DNA of 64,000 bases from Owenia fusiformis (GCA_903813345.2 CAIIXF020000006.1:39459936-39523935); one strand, 5' to 3'; numbered from the stretch's first letter, positions 9,841-22,073 are shown. Notes: a model not told the origin generated them from the letters alone. Translations and numbers: made by a program.

Positions 9841-12800
9841 GCTCATCGGTTTATTTCGACTTTATCAGTATCGTTATTAAAGACAGAGTGCTATTGACAA
9901 CGCTGGAGGATTCGCTAATATTTGTTTTATGAAAGAAATAAAAATATTACCATGCTAATTAAATCTTCAATATTCAAAAGATCGCATATCAATCTACATG
10001 TAACAAATCAAAATTGTTGGCGACATTGAAAACGTCGAAATACTTTACGTCGAAACAAGACGATGAACTTCATTCTCCAAACCGAGAATGGCCCTTTCCC
10101 ACCATTTTTCAAATAAAAGATTTTTTAATCATCAAATATTCAACTTTACAATCTTTTTAAAACCACTGCAAAGATTGAAATTAAACAAAAAAGTTTCACA
10201 TATCACAATAGGTAAGACTACAATAAAAGCCAACGTGGTTTAAACTTATTATGGGGGCTGTTGATCAAATGTAGAACAGTGAAAACAAATAAGTGTTAAA
10301 AATAGGCATTTTTCATGTAATTGAACATAGCTGAAACAAAACGTATTTTTGCTCAACATTTTATGTATTCTAAAATAGAATACCTTTATCTGAATTACGT
10401 CAGCATACTTTTTGATCGTTTCGATTGTAAGTAGCGTTGATATCTGGCTCCAAAATTGTGAATTTTGGTGAAATTGTCAATGTAACAGGACAACACGCTT
10501 TTGAAAACATATCATATCTCAATAATAAATGGTCGCATCTTTTAATTTTGGTTATGCTGGCATAGAGAACATTCATTCAGAGTGTGATGAGAGCACCGGA
10601 TTTGATCTCCACCTATTACCGAATATATAGACTCAATAAAGTAAATGTAAAATTTATTCTGTGAAAATCGACATGGTCGTTAAAACACACCCACGGGGCA
10701 TTAGGGGAACCCGAGAAAAATAGGTTATATGTGGTTAGCAAGTCCTTGATTCAGTTTATCAGACCATCGTATTCCAAATCGTGATAATAATTGTGATTGA
10801 ATTATAACGAGCATTATCTGAACATTTCTGAAAATTCACCATTTTTCTTGTGAAAAACGACCAAGATGTAATTAAAACATGGGCAGCATTCTTGTGTAAA
10901 GATGGACACTATTCAAGAAAACATTATATCCACTCTATTTTAACGAAAAGATTTTACAACCAGCACGACCCCATCTATGAGCGAATATGGTGTGAAACTG
11001 TGACAATCGACATGCGTGAAAATCGACATGATTATACCATTGAACTCAAAGCAGTAAATTAGTCATATGTATAAATCACAGATGGATTAATTTGATTTTA
11101 TATGATTACCAATACTCTGATAACACATTTATAACAGTTTTACGGTAATTTACGCATAACGATCAATTGATAGACATTGAAAAGATAACAGCTAAATTGT
11201 TTTCTCTTTGTTCAGCGTACCTTTTCCATTTTATACGTCTTTACAAAATACGTAACATGCAAGCAGATGTCAAGTTATTTGGAACTTCCATAAGCATAAT
11301 TTACCGAAAAAAAGATACTACAAAAATCACTATGAAGACCATTACAGCCCAAAATGTGTCAACCTCTGTAAATAGTGTTTCGTTCAGTGCATTCCCGGGG
11401 ATTGCTGACTGCAATCATAAAGTCTATTAACGTTTGGAATCAGTTTCCCTTTCAATGAATGCATCATTCTCAATGGTGAATAGCATAAACAGGCATCTCT
11501 AATTTGTATCATGAAAGATTTTACTTTTCAACGATGTTTATTTGCTTATTATTTTTAAACTACGATCTCGGATCTACTACTCGATACATTATTACGATCT
11601 GATGTACAATATTCAGTATCCCTTCGTGAAACGTAATTCTTTGCAAAACATACAAAGAAAAACAAAAAATAAGCAATGCTCGAGAATTAAAAAATAAAAA
11701 AATCAAGACATGCGGTGCATAAAAATATCGCCAATTGAACTAGCATTATAGAAACATAAAGCACGAGATACGCATGCGACGATAGAGGCAACAAAAGCAA
11801 GATTATCTTTCCCCTCTTCGAAAAAAAACCGGGGGTAGATCACTAAAAATATATAGACTTCAAGAGTTTCAAAGAAAAACAAAACATCAGAAGAAACAAG
11901 TTTGATAGCGAAAGTTATGAGATGCGAAATCAGAAATCCGAAAAAGGATCGAGTCTGACACGAAAGAAATTTGTTTCTCTAAAGCGGAAATTTTAGCGAC
12001 TAAAACAAAAATCTCAGAATAAACCAAACATAGTAATAAAAACACTTCCAGTTGCCATGGAAAAGGGTTCTTGTGATAGGAACTTGGAGGGGGAGAGGGG
12101 GGAGGTCATCGGCGAAGCGCTCCGCAGATAATGGTGTCAAGAGAAACGTCTCTACACCAGTGCAGATGATTTTTATGATTGAACTATACGTCATCCTTAA
12201 TGGACTGGACTCGACATCAATATCATGTTTCAATTGATAGCGTAGACTCGAGTAGAATAAGGACCGGCTTCTTGATTTGGAATATATTAAAGAAACATTT
12301 CAGATCATACCCCGATAGATGATGTTTGTACTCCAATATGACGTAAATGGTTGTCCTGTTGTGATACATGCAGGAAAAACGTCATTACGTCAACCTGTAA
12401 CTGGTTTAAGCATGTAATAAAAGCTAAACCCAAAGGAAAAATTACTCAAATTGTAAAAAACAAGTCAAAGAACCATACCTGGTATGTGAGATAAAAAAGA
12501 AAACATATGGCAAAGGTGTCAAAAAATTATTTTGACGACATGGCATCTGTCATCCCATTGTCATTCAATCTAAAAATGTAAATCTTGGTTTCATGAATCA
12601 GTGCGATGTTTTGGTAAAGTTGGTGTGAAAAGAATGTAGAAAAGATGTGTTCAGTGCATATAAACTTTGCGGACGTAATACGTACATGTACATATACTTA
12701 GTTTATTCTCTTAGACGATATTTTAGAATAAAATGTGAAACACGACAGGGTTTTGACGGAAAATTTTACATAAACGTGGTCATATTTTGATACAAATACA

Positions 12801-13936
12801 CATTGGTTGTTTCTCAGTTCAGCTTGTTATATCCTACATATCAAAAATGTCGATTCGTGAAGTTAGCGGTCCCTAAAGTGAACTTTTTAACTCATTGTCA
12901 TTTGTTTCTAATTGTCTTGTGAAAATCGACATGCGGATGAATAGTGAACTAGCCTAATGATCAATTCTTCCCAAATAAAACTGTTATCATTTTCTTATCG
13001 TCTTAAGCATCATTTTTCATGATCGCATCAATTCATGTTTCAATAGAATCGACTCTTTCAATTTTATTCAAATGAAAAACAAAGGGGAAGTTAAAAATTG
13101 AGAAAAACGATAGATTTTATTGGTTCATGTTGACAAAGTGATGCACATCAAGAAGAAAAAGCTTGCAGTCCAAATCCATTTGCGATTTTAAAGGACAGTT
13201 AAGTACCACGAGGAACGTTCTTGGTTTTTTGAAAAGGATGCATTCTAATTTGAATAGCTTGACACATTAACCAGGGGGTCAAGGTGTGAAAGTCGACATG
13301 TTTGAGACGGACCCTAATTTCAATTTGAAAATTCGCCTATTTTTCCTTGGAGTTTACTTCAATGCCTTGGGTAACGAATGTACAAATGTATGAAGATATA
13401 TACTATATATCTATTTCAAAAAAACATTTTAGAATTTTTTTCACTATTTAACAAAATTAATTTTACACTTAAGCGGTTTTGAGTGAGAAGTGTTATATGA
13501 AATGCAGTGTCAAGATTTACCCGAGGTGGGGGTACAAAGGACAAAATAGTTATTAGTAAAGCTAGGATGTTCAAACTTTCCCCAAATATATTTCATTCAA
13601 TTATCACCTATGGTGTAATACGTTTAACAACTATGAAAGTATGGTAGAATCAACCAAATGATTTTCCTGAAATAAAGTTCGATGAATAAACGCAAGGAGG
13701 TCATGCGTCTCGAACTGACGACCCCATCGCTACATACGTCGCCTGTTGTAGAAGGATGGGAGCATAAAATACCTTAAATATTTTACATGTAATAACTTAC
13801 TCTATCTTTTCCTTTTACTTTCTTTTTAATACGTACAAAGTAGTAAATGTTCCATTTTGAAAGCTTTTGTAGTCTTAGCTATTATAATGCACTATCAATC
13901 AGATTTTAAACATCATATTTATTTTACATATCTTAC
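9841..13936. other. Presumed intron 1 of PLA2 gene 1, no coding sequence seen
   Basis: AT-rich sequence without convincing exons. Short open frames at 10850, 11167 and 12000 show no recognizable domain, and no good splice sites were seen for them. The word GTGAAAATCGACATG recurs at about 10661, 11017 and 12919, with near matches at 10850 and 13287. Confidence 0.4.
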
Positions 13937-13945
13937 CTTATTCAT
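13937..13945 (-). CDS. Secreted PLA2 gene 1, candidate exon 1 (three codons)
   Basis: ATG AAT AAG followed by a GTAAGA donor supplies a start in phase 0. This is the phase needed by the exon at 9245–9509, whose first codons continue a hydrophobic signal peptide. The paralogue at 18.5–20.0 kb has the same arrangement (short exon 1, phase 0), which supports the logic. The three exons sum to 402 bases, an exact 134 codons. The assignment of this particular small exon is inference. Another start between 9.5 and 16 kb is possible. Confidence 0.4.
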
Positions 13946-14747
13946 GCTTGTATCTTTGTATCGACTAGATAGCTATTTCTCATTTAATCGGCATTAATCA
14001 AGTCCGTCCGTTTAGCCTGATGTCATATGTGTTGTGTTTTTTCATATGTCTATAGTGTATTATATTTATGATGTATGTACGAATATTTACATAGCAAAGT
14101 AGTATACTTGTCTCTCCTTTGTTGGATGGCTGAACGATTTCAATATTAATTTTATCCCACTTCTTTTACTTGGAATTCAATTATATTTCATAGTCTTTGT
14201 CTGATACCAGTCATTTATAAACCAAGAACAACCCTGTAAACACGTATAGAGACATGTCAATAGGATACAACCCGCTCTTAAATCACGGAGTATAAGCTAA
14301 ACATAAATAAAAGAATAAATCACAATCTTCAAAACACTTGTTTCAAGTTCACGTTTAAAATTATTTCAGATTTACTGAATTCATATAAATCAAACGTACA
14401 AGTGCATCCTTATGTGCCGATATAAATAGTTAATGGAGTGACAATTATTTTGTTGTTGTGGCAAAAGTGAGTTGTTTTTATTTTTGAAGTGTACTATTAT
14501 ACATAATCCATTGTTACACCTCCCACAATAAATATGAAAATCCCTATTGGATTACACGGCCATAAACTGGATTAGCAATCTGCTATTGTCTGAGTCCATC
14601 TTTAATCGTCACGCAAGGTCAGAAAATGACAAATTTGATAAAAATTAATTAGTTACAAACGTCCAATCCCCAAACTTAAAGCTATTTTAACATGTTGGCA
14701 ATAATTGTTCAGTTGTCATATTTTTGAAGGGTGGTGTTCTCCTACTG

Positions 14748-14928
14748 ACATAGCTTGTATTCGCAAATCTGTCGACTACCGGATTAACCTACTATTCTAT
14801 GTTGAACTTATTTAAATACGAATAGTACCTGTCACTATTCCACTCATATCTATATGAATTAGTCATAAAATAATTGGTTAATCCGGTAGCAGACAGCCGT
14901 TAGCTGCAATGGCGAATACTTAAGCTTA
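14748..14928. mobile_element. Palindromic MITE, about 180 bp
   Basis: The ends AGCTTGTATTCGC and GCGAATACTTAAGCT are inverted. Inner words CTACCGGATTAACC and GGTTAATCCGGTAG pair exactly. The centre does not pair. I could not define a target duplication. Confidence 0.6.
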
Positions 14929-16007
14929 TAGTTAATAAAAATGTTGATATTGGTTGACAATGGATTTGGATTCCCTATCAACACTTCAATATTTCCTAAC
15001 AATATCACGTGCAATAAATTATTTCAATGTTGACGTTATTTTGTTATAGCCACTAATTTGTGACTATTCTGATGAACTGGAGTCAAACTCTCTGACAACA
15101 CTTCACTAGAATCAAAGATGCCATATGCAATAAAACATTTTTATTCCATTTATCGTTTTAACACTATATTGTTTTATTGTGCACCCCATATGTATTCTAG
15201 ATGCTCATTGGCTTATTCATGGATCGCTTGATAAAAATATGGGTTCTCAATCTTAAATAGGACATTGGACTTGCTTTTTAGAACTTTTTTTGTTGGCTCT
15301 ATGATTGGTAGTTGAGTAAACGAAGATTGGGTAATTTCCTCGATCGTATGATCAAGAAGATTGCTATTTTAAAATTACTAATGTTTTTGCATGCTGTTTA
15401 AAATAAACCGAACCAAAAAAGCGAAAGGTACTATACTGACGCCTCGATCACGAGTCACGGCAAAACTTCCTGATTCACTTTTTGCTTTTCAGCAAAACTT
15501 CCTGGTTCACTTTTTCAGATGGTCCAATCATAAGGAAATACGACACACTATATTTCAGTATTTGATGCGATAATCATTTCGAATCACAGCAATTCAACAT
15601 TCGTTTACACCAGGTAAGGAATTATTGCATTTTATCAATTTAATGTTAAATTCAAATAGGCAATTAATTCTGGCCTAAGCTATATTGGGATTGGGATTCG
15701 CACTCCCCAGCAAATCGAATCTCATTAAATACAGATATGATCTCATATTAGGATTCGTCAACTATGTATCAATACCGGTTTGAATCCAAATATGATATCA
15801 TAGATTTCAAATTGGACACGAAGAAGTCAATATTGAGCAAGTTATTTATTTGAATAAACCGCCCCGTATCGGACCAGCTTTTCAGCCCCATACCAGTCCA
15901 CTTTCGTCAGGTGCGTATAAAAGAGTGATATCTGTTATCCCATAGCATGTAATGTATCGTGTTCTTTCATTTTAAGTGAAACAACCTGGGCTCTGTAGAA
16001 TTTAGAA

Positions 16008-17510
16008 ATGGAAGAAACTGCATCTGTACCCCACCAACTTGATGAAAATAATCAGACGGTGTCCCTGACACACCTTCCAGATATTTGCTTAGTGAAGATA
16101 TTGTCATATTTGGACCTTCCCGATCGACTGAATGTTGCACGCACATCAAGCATACTGGGAGACAGGTCCAGTCATCCATCACTTTGGCACAAAGTAATAA
16201 TTCAGATATGTGGACTTAACAATGACGAAAATGACAGAGAAAATGCCTTAAACCTTGCATTGAGAAATAAAGCAATGATCGAAAAGTTTGGACATTTCTT
16301 TAAAGATCTAAGACTCATGTATTACGGGGAAGTCAATCATCTCTATCAAGTTGTGCAAGATGTGATGAATGCCATCACAAAATCATGTAGGCTAGAGTCA
16401 TTAACTTTGGATCTCGATGCACGTCTAGCTGAACATGAAAGGGATACTGCTGATACACAAGAAGGGGGACAAATTACACGTGAAATGTTGTATGAGCCGA
16501 TATCAAATTTGATAAGTACATTACCCCACTTGCGTTCTTTTGCATTAAAATTCTGGAGTATTCGCTCATTAGTTCATACGAGTAACTTTAACTTATTGAA
16601 GTCCCTCTCCAGCAATACTCAGATTCAGAATCTAGAAAAGTTGGATTTATTCTTGGGAGATCCAAACAGTTGCAAAGCCAGGAACCACACTTGTGAACTA
16701 ATTGGACCCAGACCTGAATATATGGAAACATTTTTTCAGGGATATTTCAAGCACTTGAAACACCTATGTCTTCGCACTAGCATGCTAAATGAGAGAGTTC
16801 TTCTATCATTGACTGAAATTGAGAGGGCTCCGTTGAAATTTCTCAAGATTATGGTGTGTTGTGCCATTATTCCAAAGATTTCCTCGGATGTCTGGACAAA
16901 ACTTACAGGATTTTGTCCAGATTTGGAGGTGGAGATTTTCATAGCTTTAAGAAGAGCAACCGGGCACTGGCATATGCCTTTCGAGTATAACAGTAACTCG
17001 TATTTGTTACGTGCAGACTTCCTGAAGCCTGAGATACCTTTGGTTGCAATGAGCTACAGCAGGTTTACCCCATATTGGCGCAGGAATTTTTCATTGATGC
17101 CTGAAATATATCGCAACACTTTGAGAGAATTCACAAGCCTTAGCACAATTTTTGATAATATTGATGCCGAGCTTGTTGCCATGGTAACTATATGCCATAA
17201 CTTACAACATTTCTGTTATCATGGAAAGCTAAAATACCAGACTGCAATCACCATTGCTCGTCTTAAAGGAGAAAATTGGAAACATTTTGAGCTAGTTAAA
17301 GGACAGATCAATTTAACAGACCAAAATCAACATGACCACAATGGAACTATCTCAATAGAAGATCTAAATAGGGAGGTGTCGAGCGCCTTAAAACGCACGT
17401 GGAGACCCGTTGAGCATGCAATGTCGAAGGCATCTTATCGGGCATCTCATCTTGACGACGACATTTTAAAAGTAAATGAATCAAGTAACCCATGCGCCCT
17501 TGGGGTTTAG
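16008..17510 (+). CDS. F-box protein, FBXO39-like, single exon, 500 aa
   Basis: F-box proteins are the substrate-recruiting subunits of SCF ubiquitin ligases and bind Skp1 through the F-box. Residues about 19–64 form the F-box (LPDICLVKILSYLDLPDR, ending at the conserved SLWHKV). The rest is a leucine-rich, repeat-like body. Its C-terminal half resembles FBXO39: a W-x-KL start, a stretch of paired hydrophobics, a WRR segment, a TLREF motif and a CHNLQHF motif. The frame is uninterrupted, and an in-frame TAG at 15996–15998 fixes the ATG at 16008. It is intronless in its coding part, so it may be a retrocopy, or the family may be intronless in this animal. It lies between the two PLA2 genes on the opposite strand. 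An AATAAA follows at about 17767. The substrate is unknown. Confidence 0.85.
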   Translation: MEETASVPHQLDENNQTVSLTHLPDICLVKILSYLDLPDRLNVARTSSILGDRSSHPSLWHKVIIQICGLNNDENDRENALNLALRNKAMIEKFGHFFKDLRLMYYGEVNHLYQVVQDVMNAITKSCRLESLTLDLDARLAEHERDTADTQEGGQITREMLYEPISNLISTLPHLRSFALKFWSIRSLVHTSNFNLLKSLSSNTQIQNLEKLDLFLGDPNSCKARNHTCELIGPRPEYMETFFQGYFKHLKHLCLRTSMLNERVLLSLTEIERAPLKFLKIMVCCAIIPKISSDVWTKLTGFCPDLEVEIFIALRRATGHWHMPFEYNSNSYLLRADFLKPEIPLVAMSYSRFTPYWRRNFSLMPEIYRNTLREFTSLSTIFDNIDAELVAMVTICHNLQHFCYHGKLKYQTAITIARLKGENWKHFELVKGQINLTDQNQHDHNGTISIEDLNREVSSALKRTWRPVEHAMSKASYRASHLDDDILKVNESSNPCALGV

Positions 17511-17934
17511 GGGGTGCTTTCAAAATATTGATATTGAAAGAACTTGTATACTTACAATTCAATGAATCTATCAATTTAAGTCAATATAATGATGCTCTCA
17601 AACATAAATAATGATATTTCAGATTGATCCCAATGAATATATGAATAATTTATATGTTTGGTGTTCTCCAAACGGGGAGTGCTCTCTTTTGAAAACCTAG
17701 GCTAAGGCTAAGGAACATTTCCTACCCTAAATAACACCGTTGTGATCAATGCAAGTAGAAGTGCAAAATAAATATTATTTACATTTAAAGGCGCTGTTTT
17801 ATCTGCCTTTGGTGCAATGGCAAACTAAATGTATTTGTAATTTCGTCAATGAAACACCCAATATTACAAAAAATCATCTCTAATTTTTTTCTCATATATC
17901 AGTTCTGTGCATATTACGTGTTTCATAGTACATG

Positions 17935-18300
17935 TTAGGGTAAAAGGAAATGTTAAACATTTATTTTTTGCCTTGGCCTTATGCAAGCTTGAGAAAATAT
18001 TGTAGTGTTCCATAAGTCAAACATTTGTTTTTGTATTAGCCTTAGACTATACAAAATAGGCAGTTTTCAATATGTCAAACATTTTGATAATAAAATACAA
18101 AGTGTTCCATTTGTCAAACATTCTGTTTTTTGCCCTGGTCTTATAAATACCAAACAAAGTTGACAATAAATTATATAGTTCTCCATATGTCAAACATAAT
18201 GTTTTTGTCTTAGCCTTATGAAACTCAGGATGAAATAGTCCTCAATTTGTTCAACATTTCTTGCCTTAGCCTTATGAAATTGTCATCCATGTTTTAAACT
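17935..18300. repeat. Diverged tandem repeat, about 60–65 bp unit, six copies
   Basis: The words TGTCAAACATT and GCCTTAGCCTTATG alternate regularly through the interval, with a substantial rate of change between copies. It is non-coding and lies just 3' of PLA2 gene 2. Confidence 0.6.
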
Positions 18301-18507
18301 TGTCACTTTAAGACGTCACAAGATGTTCCTGAAAAATAGAGGTAAAGCTAATTGTCATATTCCACAGAAACATTTGTTGGGGATAAAACGAAATTATATA
18401 ATTATTTGTCCCTCCTATGTTTAATGGTCAAAGTCAATATTTAAAAGTACACATAAAAATATCTAAAAAATATTTACAAGTTTATATTTACAACGACTGC
18501 AACATTG

Positions 18508-18632
18508 CTACTCACCTGGCTTAAAAAACTTGTAAAACTTATTGTAATAGTTGTATGTGGATTTTTTAAAGCAATGAGCTGCATCAGAGTCACATTTGCA
18601 GACTTTAAAGTCACATGTACCTTCTTTTCCAC
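18508..18632 (-). pseudogene. Secreted PLA2 gene 2, terminal exon
   Basis: The exon follows an acceptor ending ATTTCTAG. It continues a phase-1 codon, shows the C-terminal helix signature (CKCDSDAAHCF) and ends at TAG (18510–18508). Together with the other two exons it adds up to 435 bases, exactly 145 codons, so the structure is intact apart from the internal stop in exon 2. It is labelled pseudogene for that reason only. Confidence 0.75.
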
Positions 18633-18717
18633 CTAGAAATACATGCACAGTATAAACTCTGAGTTTAATTATACCATCGAACGAAGTTCAGAGGGATATA
18701 GGGAACACCTCCGTTTT

Positions 18718-18990
18718 TGTTCATATTTTTGGTATGTGAATACTATAAGCATGGCACACTATCTAATGACACTTTTGGTAGAAGGCGGCAAATTATATAG
18801 GACATAAATAAAGCTAGAATATTAAAAACGCACATGGCAGCCATCTTGAAAAATGTCGGCCTTCATGAGCTATTTTACGATTTTTGCTGTAACTCGAAAA
18901 GTAGTGGATTGATTTTGTTCATATTTGGTATGTGAATACTATAAGCATGGCACACTGTCTAATGACACTTTCGGTATAAGGTGGCCATTT
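18718..18990. repeat. Direct duplication, about 200 bp period
   Basis: The phrase GGTATGTGAATACTATAAGC, followed by ATGGCACAC and CTAATGACACTTT, occurs at about 18731 and again at about 18931. It lies in the intron between exons 3 and 2 of PLA2 gene 2. Its origin was not recognized. Confidence 0.6.
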
Positions 18991-19094
18991 TTCAAAGTGG
19001 CTGCCATGTTTGCTTTATACTTTGTTTATTAAAATGCCAGTCATGGCGGTTCAATGGGATTTGATACCCTTTGGCGTTGCTGTTGTATAGTTAC

Positions 19095-19206
19095 CAATTG
19101 AAAAACACATTTAAAATCGCATGCTTTTGTAAATTTTGGTACTTTATGTAGACATGTTCCTTCTTTGACAATTGAAACACGTGCATAGTATAAATCAATA
19201 CTATTT
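19095..19206 (-). pseudogene. Possible degenerate duplicate of the PLA2 terminal exon start
   Basis: Read on the minus strand, the run ATACTATGCACGTGTTTCAA then AAAGAAGGAACATGT aligns with the intron end and first codons of the terminal exon at 18632 and below. The acceptor AG is lost, and the reading beyond the first cysteine is disordered. This may be an old tandem exon duplication. The alignment is by eye over about 50 bases. Confidence 0.35.
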
Positions 19207-19560
19207 TCACCTTTTACATTTACATTATGTACAGACAAATTTGGAGAACCTTTGCACACTTGGGGAGAATCTTTGGACCACAAATAAATGAGGCTAAAAA
19301 AGATGTCAGTTTAAGCATTAACACAACACGAAGAAACACTACTGTCATCTTTGTATCAGCGTACAACTTATAGCATTATATTATTTGAGTACATTTAAGA
19401 ATTTCCTTTTGGTAGATATTTTAAGATTATATTGATCTTAGATGTTGATACATATAACCAATAACCATGGCCAAGCATTACATTTTTATTCTTGCCTTAC
19501 ACCCTTTTGTGTCCCATCACCTTTCAATAAAGAACTTCTTATTGAAGTTAACAAACTTAC

Positions 19561-19837
19561 TACAAACTCCATTGCTAACACTGTAGTATATAAGACTGTA
19601 GCGACATCTTTGTGTTTTCCATGTTTCCCCATAGCATTCATCATGAGCCTTACAGCAAGCATCAACATCATCCACTGTCTTCCCATGACCTCCTATCCCA
19701 CATCAGCACCCATAATTGTTGTAGTCAAAACAGTTGATACGTCCGGTTGTCTCACGAATGAATGTGCAGAATTGAGCGTAGTTTGCATCTGTTCTTTTGA
19801 GCATCAGTGTTGTCATGAGTATGAGTAGTGTTCCAAC
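19561..19837 (-). pseudogene. Secreted PLA2 gene 2, main exon with TGA in the calcium loop
   Basis: This is the paralogue of 9245–9509. It has the same boundaries: an acceptor ending TTCTTCAG, phase 0 in, and phase 1 out at a GTAAGT donor. It keeps the signal peptide end, the calcium-loop glycines, the catalytic CCKAHDECYG and the cysteines. The codon for the tryptophan of the loop (NYGC-x-CGIGG) is TGA at 19705–19703, which would stop translation in the middle of the enzyme. One base separates TGA from the normal TGG. Either this is a very young pseudogene, a sequencing error, or the stop is recoded. Otherwise the gene looks alive, with splice sites and catalytic His-Asp intact. Confidence 0.8.
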
Positions 19838-19932
19838 CTGAAGAACACCTGAATAATAAAGCAACGCCACAACCTGAAAATTTTATTTTAGGCATATACA
19901 GAGTGTCTTCTATGTTTTCAGCTTTTACTTAC

Positions 19933-19965
19933 CTTTAAGGTCTTAGTTGAAAGATGCATCACCAT
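19933..19965 (-). pseudogene. Secreted PLA2 gene 2, exon 1 (start of the signal peptide)
   Basis: ATG at 19965–19963 opens eleven codons ending in AAG and a perfect GTAAGT donor, phase 0. The next exon continues with a hydrophobic run (VGTLLILM). This gives a normal signal peptide about 25–30 residues long before the first enzyme cysteine. A short exon 1 ending in phase 0 is what the intact copy also requires. Confidence 0.65.
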
Positions 19966-20913
19966 TTCAAATTTCAGCTGCACTACTATCTAATATTTCC
20001 ACATATGGTTCAGTAGCACATTATGTGCGTGCACGGTATCCTCTGATAATGCAAACAGTGTACAGAAAGTAAACGAATTTTAAAATTAATGAACCATAGA
20101 TGCATAGGTACAAAGTATTACTCTACTAAACTTTGTACTTTAAAATATGAACTCAGAGTATACCCTGGATCATGCTACCTATATTTATATGAAAGTTGTT
20201 TTGCATTTTTTGCAATCATAATTATTCAGAAATTTGTCAATCAATGTTTAAATGTCAGTCAATCTAAAGTGGTACCGTATTTGCAGAGCATAAATATAAA
20301 GGATTTATGACGAGAGCATAAAAACATGGTGCACAGGTCATTCAGTATTCTTTGTGTAGTCTTAACTACCACTGGCATGTAGCGGCCCTGATATCGATAA
20401 ATTCTACACGCAATATAACCCGATTTTAGATGCTTGGTTAAAACTTTACACGAAAAAGCCTCGATATCCGGGCATTTACTCTTACACTGAACTGAAAATA
20501 GCATCGTCTAAACGTGTATGTCTTGGCTTCCGGGTAAGTTTATCAACATTTATACTCAATTGAAAGAGCAGTCGTGCATATATCGTGTACCAGTTTGATT
20601 GTTTTATATGTGTGTGTATTTATAATATGATAGTCTAGTAATACCGTCTCGTTAGAACAAGTGCTAGATATCGAACTGATGACCTGAAATTAGATTATTG
20701 GACTGATCGCGCATCTGATATTAGATGATTAATTTGCATTGAATCTGATATTAACTTGCAACCCAATACTACAGTAAATACCATGATTTTACATTAGAAT
20801 GATAACACGGCCTCATATTCTAATTCATTGTACGTCCATTGCAGGCCAAAAATGTTTCAATGGGGATATTGTAATGCACACGAGAATACATTCGATTCGT
20901 ATATATTGACACC

Positions 20914-22073
20914 CCAGTTGTCCGAAACCCAGTTGTCCGAAACCCAATTCCCCGAAACCCAGTTGTCCGAAACCCATTACTCCGAAAAATAAAGTCATAA
21001 TTTACCAGCGAAAGGGGGGGGGGCGTAGCTTACTTAAGCTTACGTCAGTTTCATGCCATGTATTTGGCCAAATTAATGGCATGGACGCATTCTGATATTC
21101 ATAGATCTCTCTCTCACTTTGAATTGCATCCATTGCATGGCGTTACCAGAATGGCAAACGGGAGATTTATTATACATTGTGATTCTAAAAAAGGTTATTA
21201 AAACACAATATATATTACGGAACAGTTTATCTTATCTTCTTCAATCTCTTTTATATAGGCAAAATAAAATGAAACATTTTGAAACAGATAAAATAAGGTA
21301 TAGAACTTTAAGAATAATTTAAAACAGTATACAAATTACGTTGTCAAAATATTTCGTCGCATTTAATTTCTTAGTCTCAGTCTCTTATCAAATCGTAAAA
21401 GAATAAAACATTCTAAACTTAATCACTTGGGATTTATGTTTCGGCATTCGTTTCAGGCATTTGTTTTTTATGTTCTTCTCCTGAAATGTATTTGTTTGAC
21501 AATAATCAGAGAAAGTGCGTATACGTATAAATATGCCACGCAAACAAACGGGTGTGACTTCAATTTCTTGTCTGTCTGAGGACGTATTGGGAACGAGGTA
21601 GAATTAAAGAATTCTTATGAACAAATGTATTGGATAAGTTAATTTCTGATGGATCTGGATAAAATATATTTCAAAACTTTGTCAACACTAGATAACTTCA
21701 TTTAGGCAGATATAGTATCTTGATATATTTGGCTATCATGCGTTTAAAATACGTTCCTAAAACTATGAAGACGTTGGGTGAGATATATTGCTATTGTACG
21801 TTCGAAAAGTATTTGGTTGTATTTTGTAGTTCTCAAGTTACCCATGAACTTTCGTGGGCTAATTAACGTCTTGACTCAGCATATTTAGCCTAATTTTGCA
21901 ATGATGTCAACGTGATTCAAATGTTATGCTGTCGTGATTCGCAGAGGTTGCGACAAGATTCGTTTTAAGAAATTGTATTTTTTGATAAGATCCCCTAATT
22001 TTCGGAGAACTTGGTTTCAGACAACTGGGTTTCGGAGAATTGAGTTTCGGACAACTGGGTTTCGGACAACTGG
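20914..22073. mobile_element. Inverted-repeat element with 15 bp tandem repeats at both ends
   Basis: Five tandem units of CAGTTGTCCGAAACC (15 bp, some variant) occupy 20915–20989. Five inverted units occupy about 21998–22072. The 1 kb between holds no recognizable gene. Terminal arrays of a short unit in inverted orientation suggest a DNA element with multiple end-binding sites. The exact ends are not certain. Confidence 0.6.

Noticed and set aside
12000..12237. Overlapping frames of 77 and 61 codons
   Set aside because: No similarity or splice sites. The GC-richer stretch at 12085–12125 alone is not evidence of coding.
13690..13745. tRNA-like words (CTCGAACTGACGACC) on the plus strand
   Set aside because: No cloverleaf, A box or acceptor stem could be drawn.
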